A stretch of 43,289 bases of DNA from Hyphomicrobium sp. (GTDB lineage: Bacteria > Pseudomonadota > Alphaproteobacteria > Rhizobiales > Hyphomicrobiaceae): assembly GCA_022844105.1 (NCBI GenBank), contig JALHMJ010000003.1:282527-325815 (forward strand). The letters are read 5' to 3'. Under the pieces are notes generated by a model, which did no database searches, was not told where the DNA came from, and worked only from the letters and a program-made list of their open reading frames with translations. Below are positions 32,077 through 41,310 of this stretch, piece after piece (within the stretch, counting starts at the first letter, position 1; each line of letters opens with the position of its first letter). The translations under genes and the position numbers were made by a program.

Positions 32077-33264
32077 ATGCGTTCGACGGTGAAAGCGGCA
32101 CGGATCGCCGGTCTGACGGCTCTGGCCGCGTTTGGTCTCTCCGGCGGGCCTGGTCACCTTGCAGCCAAACCGGGCGCGGACCGGACCTACACGATTGCAA
32201 ATTATCCTGTGGAGGCCCGTGCCACAAACGCTGTCGCCGCCAAGGATGCGGCCATTGCGGACGGCCAGAAGGCGGCCTTCCGCTCGCTGATGAAACGCAT
32301 CATTCCCGTCTCGGCCTACCGTGACATGGAACGCATCGCGGCTACCGATCCGGCAACCCTTGTCGATGGCGTCGCCGTCCGCTCGGAACGCAATTCCGCA
32401 ACGCAATATATCGCCACTCTCGATTTCTCCTTCCAGGCCGCCGAAGTCCGCGATCTGCTCAATCGCCAGAACATTCCCTTCGTCGACACGCAAGCGCCGT
32501 CGACGATCATTGTTCCGCTGACCCGAGACGCGAAGGCGGCAGCGGGTCCGTCCGGTGAGTTTCGCATCGCCAGCGGCACCTGGGGCACCGTCTGGCCGAC
32601 GCTCGATCTGGAGAATTCGGTCGCTCCGTTGAAGGTCGAAGCCCTGAAGCCGGAGATCGGCCCCGATGTTCTGCGCGGCCTCTACGAGGACGCCACACTC
32701 AATGCGTCCATCATGACACTCGCCGCCGCCTACGGCAGCGATCAGATCGTTGTCGCCATTGCCGAAATCGACACCGAGGGCCGTAAAGTCAACGTGCTGC
32801 TTGCCGGGCAGGATGCCGCCGGTCCGTTCGCTCTGCAGCGCGCTTACCGGTTGAGCGCTGGAGATTTGGCTTACACCCTTGAACTCGCCGCCGTTGTGTC
32901 GCAAGGCGTACTGGAAGGTCGCTGGAAGGCGATCAACAGCGGCGGCGCCGTGGCGGCCGTCGCGCCGGGGAATGTTTCCCCCTATTCAGCCGCGCCCTAT
33001 GCCACTGCTCCTGGCTTTGCCACTGGCGACGAGATTGCCTTCGACGCACAGTTTACCGGGGCAAACGAATGGAATGCCATGCGCCGCGTTCTCCTTGAAG
33101 CTCCCGGCATCGACGACATCCGGATCGGTTCCATTTCGGCCGATCGCGCGTCCGTCAGCGTCAAATATCCCGGCGGCGGCCCGGCCCTGGCCCAAGCGCT
33201 GACCGGCTATGGGATCTCGCTTACCGACACGGGCGGACTGTGGGTCATGCGCCAGTTGCGCTGA
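32077..33264 (+). CDS. Exported DUF2066 protein
   Basis: 395 residues. Residues 1-32 form a signal peptide (AARIAGLTALAAFGLSGGPG). The DUF2066 domain follows (YTIANYPVEARATNAVAAKD AAIADGQKAAFRSLMKRIIP, and later IIVPLTRD and WGTVWPTLDLE), with a C-terminal region of short repeats (WNAMRRVLLEAPGIDDIRIG). No catalytic motif is visible and the function is unknown. The frame is open from 31813, but ATG 32077 begins the signal peptide. Its place between purM and the CDP-alcohol phosphatidyltransferase and hdaA genes is conserved in Hyphomicrobiales, which suggests an envelope-related role but proves none. Confidence 0.85.
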   Translation: MRSTVKAARIAGLTALAAFGLSGGPGHLAAKPGADRTYTIANYPVEARATNAVAAKDAAIADGQKAAFRSLMKRIIPVSAYRDMERIAATDPATLVDGVAVRSERNSATQYIATLDFSFQAAEVRDLLNRQNIPFVDTQAPSTIIVPLTRDAKAAAGPSGEFRIASGTWGTVWPTLDLENSVAPLKVEALKPEIGPDVLRGLYEDATLNASIMTLAAAYGSDQIVVAIAEIDTEGRKVNVLLAGQDAAGPFALQRAYRLSAGDLAYTLELAAVVSQGVLEGRWKAINSGGAVAAVAPGNVSPYSAAPYATAPGFATGDEIAFDAQFTGANEWNAMRRVLLEAPGIDDIRIGSISADRASVSVKYPGGGPALAQALTGYGISLTDTGGLWVMRQLR

Positions 33265-33469
33265 TGCCACCCGCCGTGAAACCGCGTCGTCGGCGCTAAG
33301 GCCGTTGCCGTGGTAAGGCTTTTGCCGAACTGAGACTTGTCGCGGGCCGCCAAGCATGGCAGCTGTGGCAGCGCTGCTGGCCGGGGAACCGGCCAAGGCT
33401 CAGCTGCCAGCAAGAACCACAACGAACCGGCACCGTCCGGTTTTCAACATTGGCGCGAAGACCAACACC

Positions 33470-34024
33470 GTGAGCCTGCCCAACATCATCACGACCGGTC
33501 GCGTCATCCTGGTTCCGGTCATCTTTTGGCTGTTGGTCACAGGCCAGTCGCAGTTGGCGTTCTATGCGTTCATCGTGGCCGGACTGTCAGATGCGGTCGA
33601 CGGCTATCTCGCCAACCGCTTCGATTGGAAGACTGAACTGGGTTCCTATCTCGACCCGATCGCCGATAAGCTGCTGGTCGTCAGCATGTTCATCGCCTTC
33701 GGCGTATCCGGCGCCTTGCCCTCCTGGCTTGTGATCGCCGTGGTCTCCCGCGATATCCTGATCGTTGCCGGCGTGATTCTGGCCTGGCTCATGCACCGGC
33801 CGTTTAAAATGCACCCGCTGGGCGTCAGCAAGGCCAATACGGCGGCGCTCGTCGTGCTGGTGGCCGTCGTCCTGGCCGATCAAGCCTTTATGCTGGGGCT
33901 TGAGACCTTGAAGATCTTGCTGATTGGCCTCACAGGCGCGTTGACGTTCGCGTCGCTGGCGGCCTATCTCGACCTGTGGCTGAGGCACATGTCGGCGGCC
34001 GACGTGCCGGGATCGAAGACCTGA
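33470..34024 (+). CDS. CDP-alcohol phosphatidyltransferase family membrane protein
   Basis: 184 residues with about five or six membrane helices. It joins a CDP-activated lipid to an alcohol phosphate in phospholipid synthesis. The motif D-x2-DG-x2-AR-x8-G-x3-D-x3-D is present as D41, D44, G45, G58, D62 and D66, but the arginine position reads N49 (LANRF). GTG 33470 gives MSLPNIITTGRVILVPVIFW, the usual start of the family. A longer frame from ATG 33356 adds a basic, poorly conserved 38 residues and lacks a ribosome-binding site. The canonical pgsA usually sits beside uvrC or moaE, so this may be a second PgsA or a ClsB-like cardiolipin enzyme; the alcohol cannot be assigned. Confidence 0.85.
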   Translation: MSLPNIITTGRVILVPVIFWLLVTGQSQLAFYAFIVAGLSDAVDGYLANRFDWKTELGSYLDPIADKLLVVSMFIAFGVSGALPSWLVIAVVSRDILIVAGVILAWLMHRPFKMHPLGVSKANTAALVVLVAVVLADQAFMLGLETLKILLIGLTGALTFASLAAYLDLWLRHMSAADVPGSKT

Positions 34025-34084
34025 GCGCAAGCCGTGGGCGGAGAAACCGTTCTTGCCTCGTCGGACAATGCTGGAAAGTTGGCC

Positions 34085-34816
34085 ATGACCGCGCCCGACA
34101 TGATTGCGCCCGAGCCGAAAGCCGCCCCCGAGCAGCTCGTCCTCGATCTGCCGCACCGGCCGGCGCTGGCGCTGGAGGATTTTCTCGTTGGCCCCAGCAA
34201 CGCCGCCGCTGTCTCCCTCGTCGACCGCTGGCCCGATTGGACCGCCCGCGCTGCCATCGTCATCGGACCTGCCGGATCGGGCAAGAGCCACCTGACCAAT
34301 GTCTGGCGCCTGCGATCGGGCGCGCAAAGCGTCGCCGCTTCGGCATTGACTGAAGCGGCCGTGTCGGAAATCGAACGCACCGGCGCGCTCGCCGTCGAAG
34401 ATCTCGAGCGCGGCATTGCTGACGAGCGCGTCTTTTTCCACCTCTTGAACTTGACCAAGGAAAAAGGCCATGCCCTGCTGGCCACGTCACGCGACGCACC
34501 CGGCGACCTCAGCGTCGCCCTGCCGGATCTGCGCTCGCGGCTGCGTGCGCTGCCGATGGTACGCATCGAACCACCGGATGATCAGGTTTTGAAAGCCGTG
34601 CTGGTCAAGCTCTTCACGGATCGTCAATTGACGCCCGAACCGCACGTCATCAGTCATTTGGCGCTTCATATGGAGCGGTCGTTCGAAGCGGCCCAGCAAC
34701 TTGTCGAAGCGTGCGATCAGCTTGCCCTGTCGCGGCAGCGCCGTGTCAGTCGCGCTATCGCCGCAGAAGCCTTGGGCCGTTTGCAACAGCATCCATCGGA
34801 AGTTGGCAAGGATTGA
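34085..34816 (+). CDS. hdaA: HdaA, DnaA-related regulator of replication initiation
   Basis: 243 residues, an AAA+ DnaA-like domain without the DNA-binding domain IV. The sliding-clamp-binding motif QLVLDL (17-22) near the N-terminus is diagnostic of Hda. The Walker A is GPAGSGKS (61-68), and AVEDLERG is the Walker B region. LRALPMVRIEPPDDQVLKAV and SFEAAQQLVEACDQLALSRQ are the sensor and lid parts. With clamp on DNA, Hda stimulates ATP hydrolysis by DnaA and prevents re-initiation. ATG 34085 has GGAAAG upstream; GTG 34034 is possible. It follows the CDP-alcohol transferase by 60 bp and precedes ppk, a conserved run. Confidence 0.93.
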   Translation: MTAPDMIAPEPKAAPEQLVLDLPHRPALALEDFLVGPSNAAAVSLVDRWPDWTARAAIVIGPAGSGKSHLTNVWRLRSGAQSVAASALTEAAVSEIERTGALAVEDLERGIADERVFFHLLNLTKEKGHALLATSRDAPGDLSVALPDLRSRLRALPMVRIEPPDDQVLKAVLVKLFTDRQLTPEPHVISHLALHMERSFEAAQQLVEACDQLALSRQRRVSRAIAAEALGRLQQHPSEVGKD

Positions 34817-34881
34817 CCGTCATGTCATCGTCGCACAGTGCGGGCCTTAGTCTTCCGCGTTCAGCAGGTTAAGGATTGGCC

Positions 34882-37080
34882 ATGTCAACCGTGAAGGGCA
34901 AATCAAAGGGTGCGCCCGTAGCTGACAAGGCCGCGGTGCCCGAGTTGCCTAGTGCATTGGGCCCGGCACGCTTCTACAACCGGGAGCTTTCGTGGCTGCA
35001 GTTCAACCGCCGCGTCCTTGAAGAAGCGCGCAACGAAAGCCACCCGTTGTTGGAGCGGCTTCGCTTTCTATCGATTTCGGCGTCGAACCTCGACGAGTTC
35101 TACATGGTGCGCGCAGCCGGCATCTACGGGCAGATCGCGGCCGGAGTGACGACGACGACCCAGGATGGGCTGACGCCCGCCGAGCAGATGGCGGCACTCA
35201 ACACGTTCGCTGCCACGTTGGTCGCCGACAAGCAGGCAATCTGGCGCCAGATCCGCTCCCAGCTCGACACCAGCGGCCTCAAGATCGTGGAACCGGAAGA
35301 CCTTACCGATCGTGAGTTGGTCTGGGTCGAGAATTTGTTTCTCACACACATTTTCCCGATCCTGACGCCGATTGCAGTCGACCCCGCACATCCCTTCCCC
35401 TTTATTTTAAACAAGGGCCTCACCATCGCCGTTCAGTTGCAGAACAGGGCGGATGGAAAGGTGATGAGCGGCCTGATCCCCATCCCCAGTCAGCTCGAAC
35501 GGTTCATCCGCCTGCGCGCCGAGGTGCAGTCCGACAAGCAGATCCGCTTCATCCAGCTCGAGCAATTGATCGGCATGTTTCTCGAGAAGCTCTTCAGGGG
35601 CTTCGAGGTCAAGGCCAAGGGCGCATTCCGGTTGCTCCGTGACAGCGACATCGAAATGCAGGAAGAAGCCGAAGACCTCGTGCGCTCCTACGAGACGCTT
35701 CTGAAGCGGCGCCGTCGCGGCGTGGTTATCCGCCTCGAACTCGAAAGCCGCATGCCCGAGCAGCTGCGCCGCCTTGTCGCCGATGAACTCGAAGTCGGCG
35801 AGGAAGCCATTTTCGTCAAGGACGGCGTCCTCGGACTGTCCGACACGAGCCAGCTGATCGTTTCGGATCGTCCCGATCTTCTTTTTAAGCCCTTCAACAT
35901 CCGCTTTCCCGAGCGCATTCGCGAATTCAATGGCGACTGCTTTGCGGCGATCAGCAAGAAGGACATTGTCGTCCATCACCCTTATGAAAGCTTCGACGTG
36001 GTGGTGCAGTTTCTGCGTCAGGCCGTCAACGATCCCAACGTGATGGCGATCAAATGGACGCTATATCGTACGTCGCGTGACAGCCCCATCGTGCAGGCAT
36101 TGAAGGAGGCCATCGAAGCCGGCAAGTCCGTGACCGCCGTGGTCGAACTCAAAGCCCGCTTCGACGAAGCAGCCAACATCCGATGGGCGCGCGATTTGGA
36201 GAACGCCGGCGTCCATGTGGTCTATGGCTTCATTGAAATGAAGACACATGCCAAGCTTGGCGTCGTTGTCCGCCGCGAAGGCTCTGAACTTACCACCTAC
36301 TGCCACATCGGCACCGGCAACTATCATCCGCAAACGGCCCGCATTTACACCGATCTGTCACTGTTCACGCGCGATCCCATCATCGCGCGCGACGTGACGC
36401 GGATCTTGAACTTCGTCACCGGCTACGGCAGTCCGGGCGAATTGGAAGTGATGTCGGCCAGTCCCAACGGCATCCGGCAAACAATTCTGTCTCACATCCG
36501 CGACGAGATCGCCCATGCCAATGCCGGCCGCCCTGCCGGCATCTGGATGAAGATGAACTCGCTCGTCGATGCCCAGATCATCGATGCGCTCTACGAAGCC
36601 AGCAATGCCGGCGTGTCGATCGACATCATCTGCCGCGGCGTTTGCTGTCTGCGTCCCGGCGTCAAGGGGCTGTCCGACAACATTCGCGTCAAGAGCATTA
36701 TCGGACGCTTTCTCGAACACGCGCGCATTTACTGTTTCGGCCGCGGTGAAACGTTGCCTTCGCCCAAGGCGGCGGTCTACATCTCCTCCGCCGATATGAT
36801 GCCGCGCAATCTTGATCGCCGCGTCGAGGCGATGCTTCCGATACTCAATGCGACTGTGCACGAACAGGTTCTCAATCAGATCATGGTCGCCAACCTGATG
36901 GACAATCAGCAAAGCTGGCGCATCCTGTCCGATGGGGGTTCGGAACGGATCGGTCCGGCGCCCAAGGAAGCCGCCTTCAACGCCCACAAGTACTTCATGA
37001 CCAATCCGAGCCTGTCCGGCCGCGGCCAAGCCCTGAAAACAAACTCGCCGCCCAAGTTCCGCGTTAGAGGTGCGGATTGA
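34882..37080 (+). CDS. ppk: Polyphosphate kinase 1
   Basis: 732 residues, normal for PPK1, which reversibly polymerises ATP gamma-phosphate into polyphosphate. The N-terminal domain has [20 protein letters not shown]. The following domains contain SLDEFYMVR-type wording ([19 protein letters not shown]), [20 protein letters not shown], and the active-site histidine region [20 protein letters not shown]. The C-terminal block [20 protein letters not shown] and [20 protein letters not shown] is diagnostic. ATG 34882 follows AAGGA at 34871-34875. Its stop overlaps the ppx start (TTGA), so the pair is translationally coupled. Polyphosphate ties to stress survival and phosphate storage. Confidence 0.97.
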   Translation: MSTVKGKSKGAPVADKAAVPELPSALGPARFYNRELSWLQFNRRVLEEARNESHPLLERLRFLSISASNLDEFYMVRAAGIYGQIAAGVTTTTQDGLTPAEQMAALNTFAATLVADKQAIWRQIRSQLDTSGLKIVEPEDLTDRELVWVENLFLTHIFPILTPIAVDPAHPFPFILNKGLTIAVQLQNRADGKVMSGLIPIPSQLERFIRLRAEVQSDKQIRFIQLEQLIGMFLEKLFRGFEVKAKGAFRLLRDSDIEMQEEAEDLVRSYETLLKRRRRGVVIRLELESRMPEQLRRLVADELEVGEEAIFVKDGVLGLSDTSQLIVSDRPDLLFKPFNIRFPERIREFNGDCFAAISKKDIVVHHPYESFDVVVQFLRQAVNDPNVMAIKWTLYRTSRDSPIVQALKEAIEAGKSVTAVVELKARFDEAANIRWARDLENAGVHVVYGFIEMKTHAKLGVVVRREGSELTTYCHIGTGNYHPQTARIYTDLSLFTRDPIIARDVTRILNFVTGYGSPGELEVMSASPNGIRQTILSHIRDEIAHANAGRPAGIWMKMNSLVDAQIIDALYEASNAGVSIDIICRGVCCLRPGVKGLSDNIRVKSIIGRFLEHARIYCFGRGETLPSPKAAVYISSADMMPRNLDRRVEAMLPILNATVHEQVLNQIMVANLMDNQQSWRILSDGGSERIGPAPKEAAFNAHKYFMTNPSLSGRGQALKTNSPPKFRVRGAD

Positions 37081-38636
37081 AGCAAGGATCCGAAGTGACG
37101 AGCCTGATGCAGATGCTTGGTGGTGCCAGTCGCCCGCGTGAGTTGGAGCCGATTGGTGTCATCGACATCGGATCGAACTCCGTTCGCCTCGTCGTCTACG
37201 AAGGAGCCGTTCGTTCACCGACGCCCCTTTTCAACGAAAAGGTTTTATGCGGCCTTGGCCGAACGGTCGCCACCACCGGACATTTGGGCGCCGAAGCGAT
37301 TGAGCGGACGATTGCCGCGCTGACACGGTTCCGCGCCGTCGCACGGATTTTGAAGGTCAAGAACCTCAAGGCATTCGCAACCGCCGCTGTTCGCGACGCC
37401 GGTGACGGACCGGTCTTCATCGGTCGTGCCGAAAAGGCCTGCGGCGTTAAAATCGAAATTCTCTCCGGTCAGCGCGAGGCCGAACTCGCGGCTGCGGGCA
37501 TCCGCATGGGTTTCATCAATCCCGACGGGTTTGCCGGCGATCTGGGGGGCGGTAGCCTCGAACTCATTGATGTGGGCGGCGACAAGCTGAACGAAGCCGT
37601 GACGCTGCCGCTTGGCGGCCTGCGCCTCATCGATCAGACCGGTGGCAAGATCGACGATGCCGCCAAGATCGCCGACGATCATCTGGAAGGGATCAGCTGG
37701 CTGTCCAAGGGCCGCGGCCGGCCGTTCTATGCCGTCGGCGGCACCTGGCGGGCACTTGCCAAGCTGCACATGGAGCAGACGCAGTATCCGCTGCGCATCA
37801 TGCAGGGCTACACGATACCGACACGCGATGCGATCCAGTTCTGCGAGAGCGTGCGCCGGACAAAAAAGATCGCAGCCCTTCCCGGCATCGAGGAAGTCGC
37901 CCGCGCCCGCCGCGAGGCGTTGCCCTACGGCGCCCTCGTCCTGGAACGCCTGCTTCGGCAGTTGCAGCCATCGGCCGTGGTCTTCTCGGTGCATGGCGTG
38001 CGCGAAGGCCTGCTCTATGGCCTGCTGCCGCCCCACGAGCGCGCCAAGGATCCGCTCCTGAGCTTTTGCGAGGAACTGGCTCTCCAACGCTCGCGCTCGG
38101 TCGCGCATGCGTTTGAATTATGCGACTGGACTGATCAGATCTTCGACAACCAGGACAGTCCCGACGAAACCCCCGAAGAGCGCCGCTTGCGCCACGCGGC
38201 CTGCCTCCTCTCCGACATCGGCTGGCGCGTTCACCCCGACTATCGCGGCGAACAGAGCCTCTACAAAATCGCCCATGCCGGGATGTCCGGCCTCGATCAC
38301 CCCGGCCGAATCTTTCTCGGCCTGACGGTGTTCTTCCGCCATGCAGGTGCCCAAAGTACAGGCACCGACGGCCTGCCCGAGCAGTTGCTGTCGCGGATTG
38401 ATCGGCGCATGTTGAAGCGCGCCCGGATTATCGGCGGCGCGCTGAGAGCCGCACACATGATATCCATCGGTATGCCGGGCATCATCGACGAGACGCAGCT
38501 CGAATTTCTGGCTGACAAGCTGATCCTGACGCTGCCCAGGCAGCATGCCGACCTCGACGGCGAGCGCCTGCGCCGCCGCTTCGAGAGCCTCGCCGCGGTT
38601 CTCGGCCGCGTCGGCGAAGTCCGCACCGCTGTCTGA
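37077..38636 (+). CDS. ppx: Exopolyphosphatase / Ppx-GppA phosphatase
   Basis: 519 residues of the actin-like ASKHA fold. Phosphate-binding loops are [55 protein letters not shown], and [15 protein letters not shown]-terminal helical part ([20 protein letters not shown]) resembles the HD-like domain of longer members. It removes terminal phosphates from polyphosphate or pppGpp; which one dominates cannot be told. TTG 37077 overlaps the ppk stop and has AGAGG about eight bases upstream; GTG 37095 is an alternative. Together with ppk it sets the polyphosphate level. Confidence 0.94.
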   Translation: MKQGSEVTSLMQMLGGASRPRELEPIGVIDIGSNSVRLVVYEGAVRSPTPLFNEKVLCGLGRTVATTGHLGAEAIERTIAALTRFRAVARILKVKNLKAFATAAVRDAGDGPVFIGRAEKACGVKIEILSGQREAELAAAGIRMGFINPDGFAGDLGGGSLELIDVGGDKLNEAVTLPLGGLRLIDQTGGKIDDAAKIADDHLEGISWLSKGRGRPFYAVGGTWRALAKLHMEQTQYPLRIMQGYTIPTRDAIQFCESVRRTKKIAALPGIEEVARARREALPYGALVLERLLRQLQPSAVVFSVHGVREGLLYGLLPPHERAKDPLLSFCEELALQRSRSVAHAFELCDWTDQIFDNQDSPDETPEERRLRHAACLLSDIGWRVHPDYRGEQSLYKIAHAGMSGLDHPGRIFLGLTVFFRHAGAQSTGTDGLPEQLLSRIDRRMLKRARIIGGALRAAHMISIGMPGIIDETQLEFLADKLILTLPRQHADLDGERLRRRFESLAAVLGRVGEVRTAV

Positions 38637-38650
38637 CGGGGGAGGGGCAG

Positions 38651-39562
38651 TTGGCCGACGATCCCTATACCGTTCTGGGCGTCCAGCGGACGGCCACCGA
38701 CGACGAAATCCGCCGCCGGTACCGGCAACTGGTCAAGGAACTCCACCCCGACATCAATCCCGACAAAGCCGCCGAAGAGCGCTTCAAGAAAGTCACGGTC
38801 GCCTTCGACATCGTCGGTGATCCGGTGAAGCGAAAGGCGTTTGATCGCGGCGAGATCGATGGCGCAGGCGATCCGCGCCGGCCGACCGGACCGCGGCCGG
38901 GTGCGGGCGGGGCTGGAAACACCGCAGGCGGCGCCCGCTGGAACACCGGCTTCGGCGGCTTTGATTCGGAAGACCCGTTTGGCGACATCTTTGCCGGCTT
39001 CCGCGGTGCCGGTGCGCAGACGACCCGCCCGCGCCGCGGGCAGGACGCGCGCTACACGATCGAACTGGAATTCAGCGAAGCCGCACTCGGCGCCCGCAAG
39101 CGCGTGACCATGCCCGGCGGCGAAACGCTCGACTTGAACGTTCCCTCGGGCGTTGTCGAAGGTCAGGTGCTGCGTCTGAAGGGGAAAGGCCTGCCGGGCC
39201 AGAATAACGGGCCGGCCGGTGACGCGCTGGTCGAGGTGCGCGTCAAGCCACACCCGTTATTCAAGCGCATCGGTGATGACGTGACGATCGATGTGCCGCT
39301 GACGCTCGATGAAGCCGTGCTCGGGGCCAAGGTTGAAATCCCAACACTCACCGGCCGAGTCCAGCTTACCATTCCGCCGGGGACAAGCTCAGGCAAGGTT
39401 TTCCGCTTGAAGGGCAAGGGGATCGCAAACGCGACGGCGGGAACGTCGGGCGACCAGATGGTGACGGTCAGGATGGTGCTGCCCGATCCGATCGATGATG
39501 AACTCGTGGCGTTCCTAAAAGAGTGGCGCGAAACCCACCGCTACGATCCCGGTCGAAAGTAA
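38651..39562 (+). CDS. DnaJ-family (CbpA-like, type II) co-chaperone
   Basis: 303 residues. The J-domain (1-65) keeps the HPD motif (32-34) that triggers DnaK ATPase. A Gly-rich linker with DPFGDIFAGF follows, then two DnaJ-C beta domains (ARYTIELEFSEAALGARKRV and DDVTIDVPLTLDEAVLGAKV). The cysteine zinc finger of canonical DnaJ is absent, so this is a type II, CbpA-like member and dnaK is not adjacent. TTG 38651 follows GGAGG with five-base spacing. It is transcribed after ppx with a 14-bp gap and ends 2 bp from the convergent rnd stop. Its presence within the ppk-ppx / rnd-aspS block is not something I recall as standard. Confidence 0.92.
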   Translation: MADDPYTVLGVQRTATDDEIRRRYRQLVKELHPDINPDKAAEERFKKVTVAFDIVGDPVKRKAFDRGEIDGAGDPRRPTGPRPGAGGAGNTAGGARWNTGFGGFDSEDPFGDIFAGFRGAGAQTTRPRRGQDARYTIELEFSEAALGARKRVTMPGGETLDLNVPSGVVEGQVLRLKGKGLPGQNNGPAGDALVEVRVKPHPLFKRIGDDVTIDVPLTLDEAVLGAKVEIPTLTGRVQLTIPPGTSSGKVFRLKGKGIANATAGTSGDQMVTVRMVLPDPIDDELVAFLKEWRETHRYDPGRK

Positions 39563-39564
39563 AT

Positions 39565-40725
39565 TCAGGTCTCGGCACGGCCGGGGAGAACCATGACTTC
39601 GCCGCCCGCGAGCGTCAGGGCAAGTTCGCCGCGCTTCAACCGTAGGGCGTCTTCGCCGAACAGTTGCCGGCGCCAACCCTTCAGAGCCATGACGTCGGGC
39701 TCGTCTTCGGCCGCGATGCGTTCCAGTTCTTCTGCATCCGCGATCAGACGCGGCGCGACGCGGTGCTTGGCTGCGGCGGCCTTCAGCAACACCTTGAGCA
39801 GTTCGATCGTCGCGCCGGCTTCCGCCGATACCTGGCGCGAATGGTTCATCTGCGGCAGCGATTTCGGATCGCAGGCCAGACCGGCTTTCACCGCGTCCAT
39901 GATTTCTTTCGCCCGCTGCGAACGCGAAAAGCCGTCGCTGAGCGTCCTCAATCCGCCAAGCTGCTCCGGCGTGGTCGGCATCTGGTTGGCGATGTCATAG
40001 AGCGCTTCATCGCGCAGCACGCGGCTGCGCGGTACGTTCTGCGCCTTCGCCGCCCGTTCCCGCCACGCGGCCAGTTCGATCAGGACGCCGAACGATTTGC
40101 GGTTTTTGGTCCGCATCTTGAGCCGCTTCCAGGCATCTTCCGGCCGGGTTTCATACGTTTCCGGATGCGTCAGGTCGGCCATTTCCTCGCTGACCCAAGA
40201 CGTGCGCCCGCTCTCGTCGAGCTTGGAACGCAGGTGACGATAGACATCCCGCAAATGCGTGACATCGCCAAGCGCATAGACCAATTGCTTGTCGGTCAGC
40301 GGCCGCCGGCTCCAGTCCGTAAAGCGCGACGACTTGTCGATGTCGTGGCCCGTGATGTCTTTGACGAGATTGACGTAACTGACGCTGTCGCCATAGCCGC
40401 AAACGGACGCGGCGACCTGCGTATCGAATATCGGCGTCGGGATGAGCCCGGCCTCCGAATACATGATCTCGATGTCCTGCCGGGCCGCGTGAAAAACCTT
40501 GGTCACGCGGTCGTTCGCCATCAATTCATAGAACGGCGCAAGGTCGATCCCCGCCGCCATCGGGTCGACGATGGCTTCGACGGTATCGGACGCGATCTGG
40601 ACGAGACATAGCTCGGGCCAGAAGGTCTGCTCGCGCATGAACTCCGTGTCGACCGTGATAAACTCGGCTGAAACGAGACGCTGGCAGACTTGGGCGAGAT
40701 CGGATGTGGACGTAACGAGATGCAT
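39565..40725 (-). CDS. rnd: Ribonuclease D
   Basis: 386 residues, a 3'-5' exonuclease that trims tRNA and other stable RNA precursors. DEDDy catalytic residues are visible: D26 and E28 in FITVDTEFMRE, an aspartate in FHAARQDIEIM, and tyrosine plus aspartate in QLVYALGDVTHLRDVY. An HRDC domain follows (NVPRSRVLRDEALYDIANQM), then a second helical domain with HSRQVSAEAGATIELLKVLL. The ATG at 40723-40725 begins MHLVTSTSDLAQVC. The stop is 2 bp from the convergent dnaJ-type gene. It lies downstream of a small unknown gene on the same strand and near the divergent aspS. Confidence 0.96.
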   Translation of the reverse strand: MHLVTSTSDLAQVCQRLVSAEFITVDTEFMREQTFWPELCLVQIASDTVEAIVDPMAAGIDLAPFYELMANDRVTKVFHAARQDIEIMYSEAGLIPTPIFDTQVAASVCGYGDSVSYVNLVKDITGHDIDKSSRFTDWSRRPLTDKQLVYALGDVTHLRDVYRHLRSKLDESGRTSWVSEEMADLTHPETYETRPEDAWKRLKMRTKNRKSFGVLIELAAWRERAAKAQNVPRSRVLRDEALYDIANQMPTTPEQLGGLRTLSDGFSRSQRAKEIMDAVKAGLACDPKSLPQMNHSRQVSAEAGATIELLKVLLKAAAAKHRVAPRLIADAEELERIAAEDEPDVMALKGWRRQLFGEDALRLKRGELALTLAGGEVMVLPGRAET

Positions 40726-40822
40726 CTCCGGCCTGTATACAACAGAATGTGGCTCGGGGAAGCCTCGGCGTGGCGGCGGCCTTGTAAGAAGACCTGACAG
40801 GCCAAGGTAAAAGCACGACGGA

Positions 40823-41068
40823 TCAGCCGCCGTGGTCGTCCTGCACCCCGTGCGCCGCCTTGAACATGGTCATTTCGCGCCGGATCTGGTCGACGACGCG
40901 GGCCAGATGACCGAGGTTGTGCGCACCGGGATCGGCAAGAACCATCCGCAACTCGCGGGCCAACGGGTGCTCGGCGGCCGCATCAGCCGGTTCGCCATTC
41001 CCCGCCGGGCTATGCTTGTTCGTCAAAAGGCTCGCCAACGACGCAACATCAATGGTTTCGGTCGTCAT
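40823..41068 (-). CDS. Small protein of unknown function (81 aa)
   Basis: An 81-residue soluble, mostly helical protein starting MTTETIDVASLASLLTNKHS, with a central PLARELRMVLADPGAHNLGH segment and a C-terminal helix VVDQIRREMTMFKAA ending in DDHGG. I do not recognise a family. The frame is open up to 41254, but ATG 41068 is preferred because upstream codons are Arg-rich and unlike a protein start; AGAGAT upstream is a weak ribosome-binding site. It precedes rnd on the same strand by 97 bp and is divergent from aspS. Whether it is expressed is uncertain; codon bias looks coding. Confidence 0.55.
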   Translation of the reverse strand: MTTETIDVASLASLLTNKHSPAGNGEPADAAAEHPLARELRMVLADPGAHNLGHLARVVDQIRREMTMFKAAHGVQDDHGG

Positions 41069-41310
41069 GGTTCGATATCTCTTTTCGCCAGCGGCTGCGT
41101 TCTTGCCGAACCGCAGCGGCCGCGAGCCCCGCCGTATGCCGCACAGGATGCTGTCGTCTTGGTAAAGGTTCGGTAAATGGAGCGTTTTCAAAAATCCTTC
41201 CGCAAGCGGCCGGGCACGCACCGCTCGCGCCCTGTTCGGCTTGACATTGACCATACCGCATGCGCTTCTCCGGCCCGATTTTCCCCCAATTCGAAACAGG
41301 ACTTTGGGCC

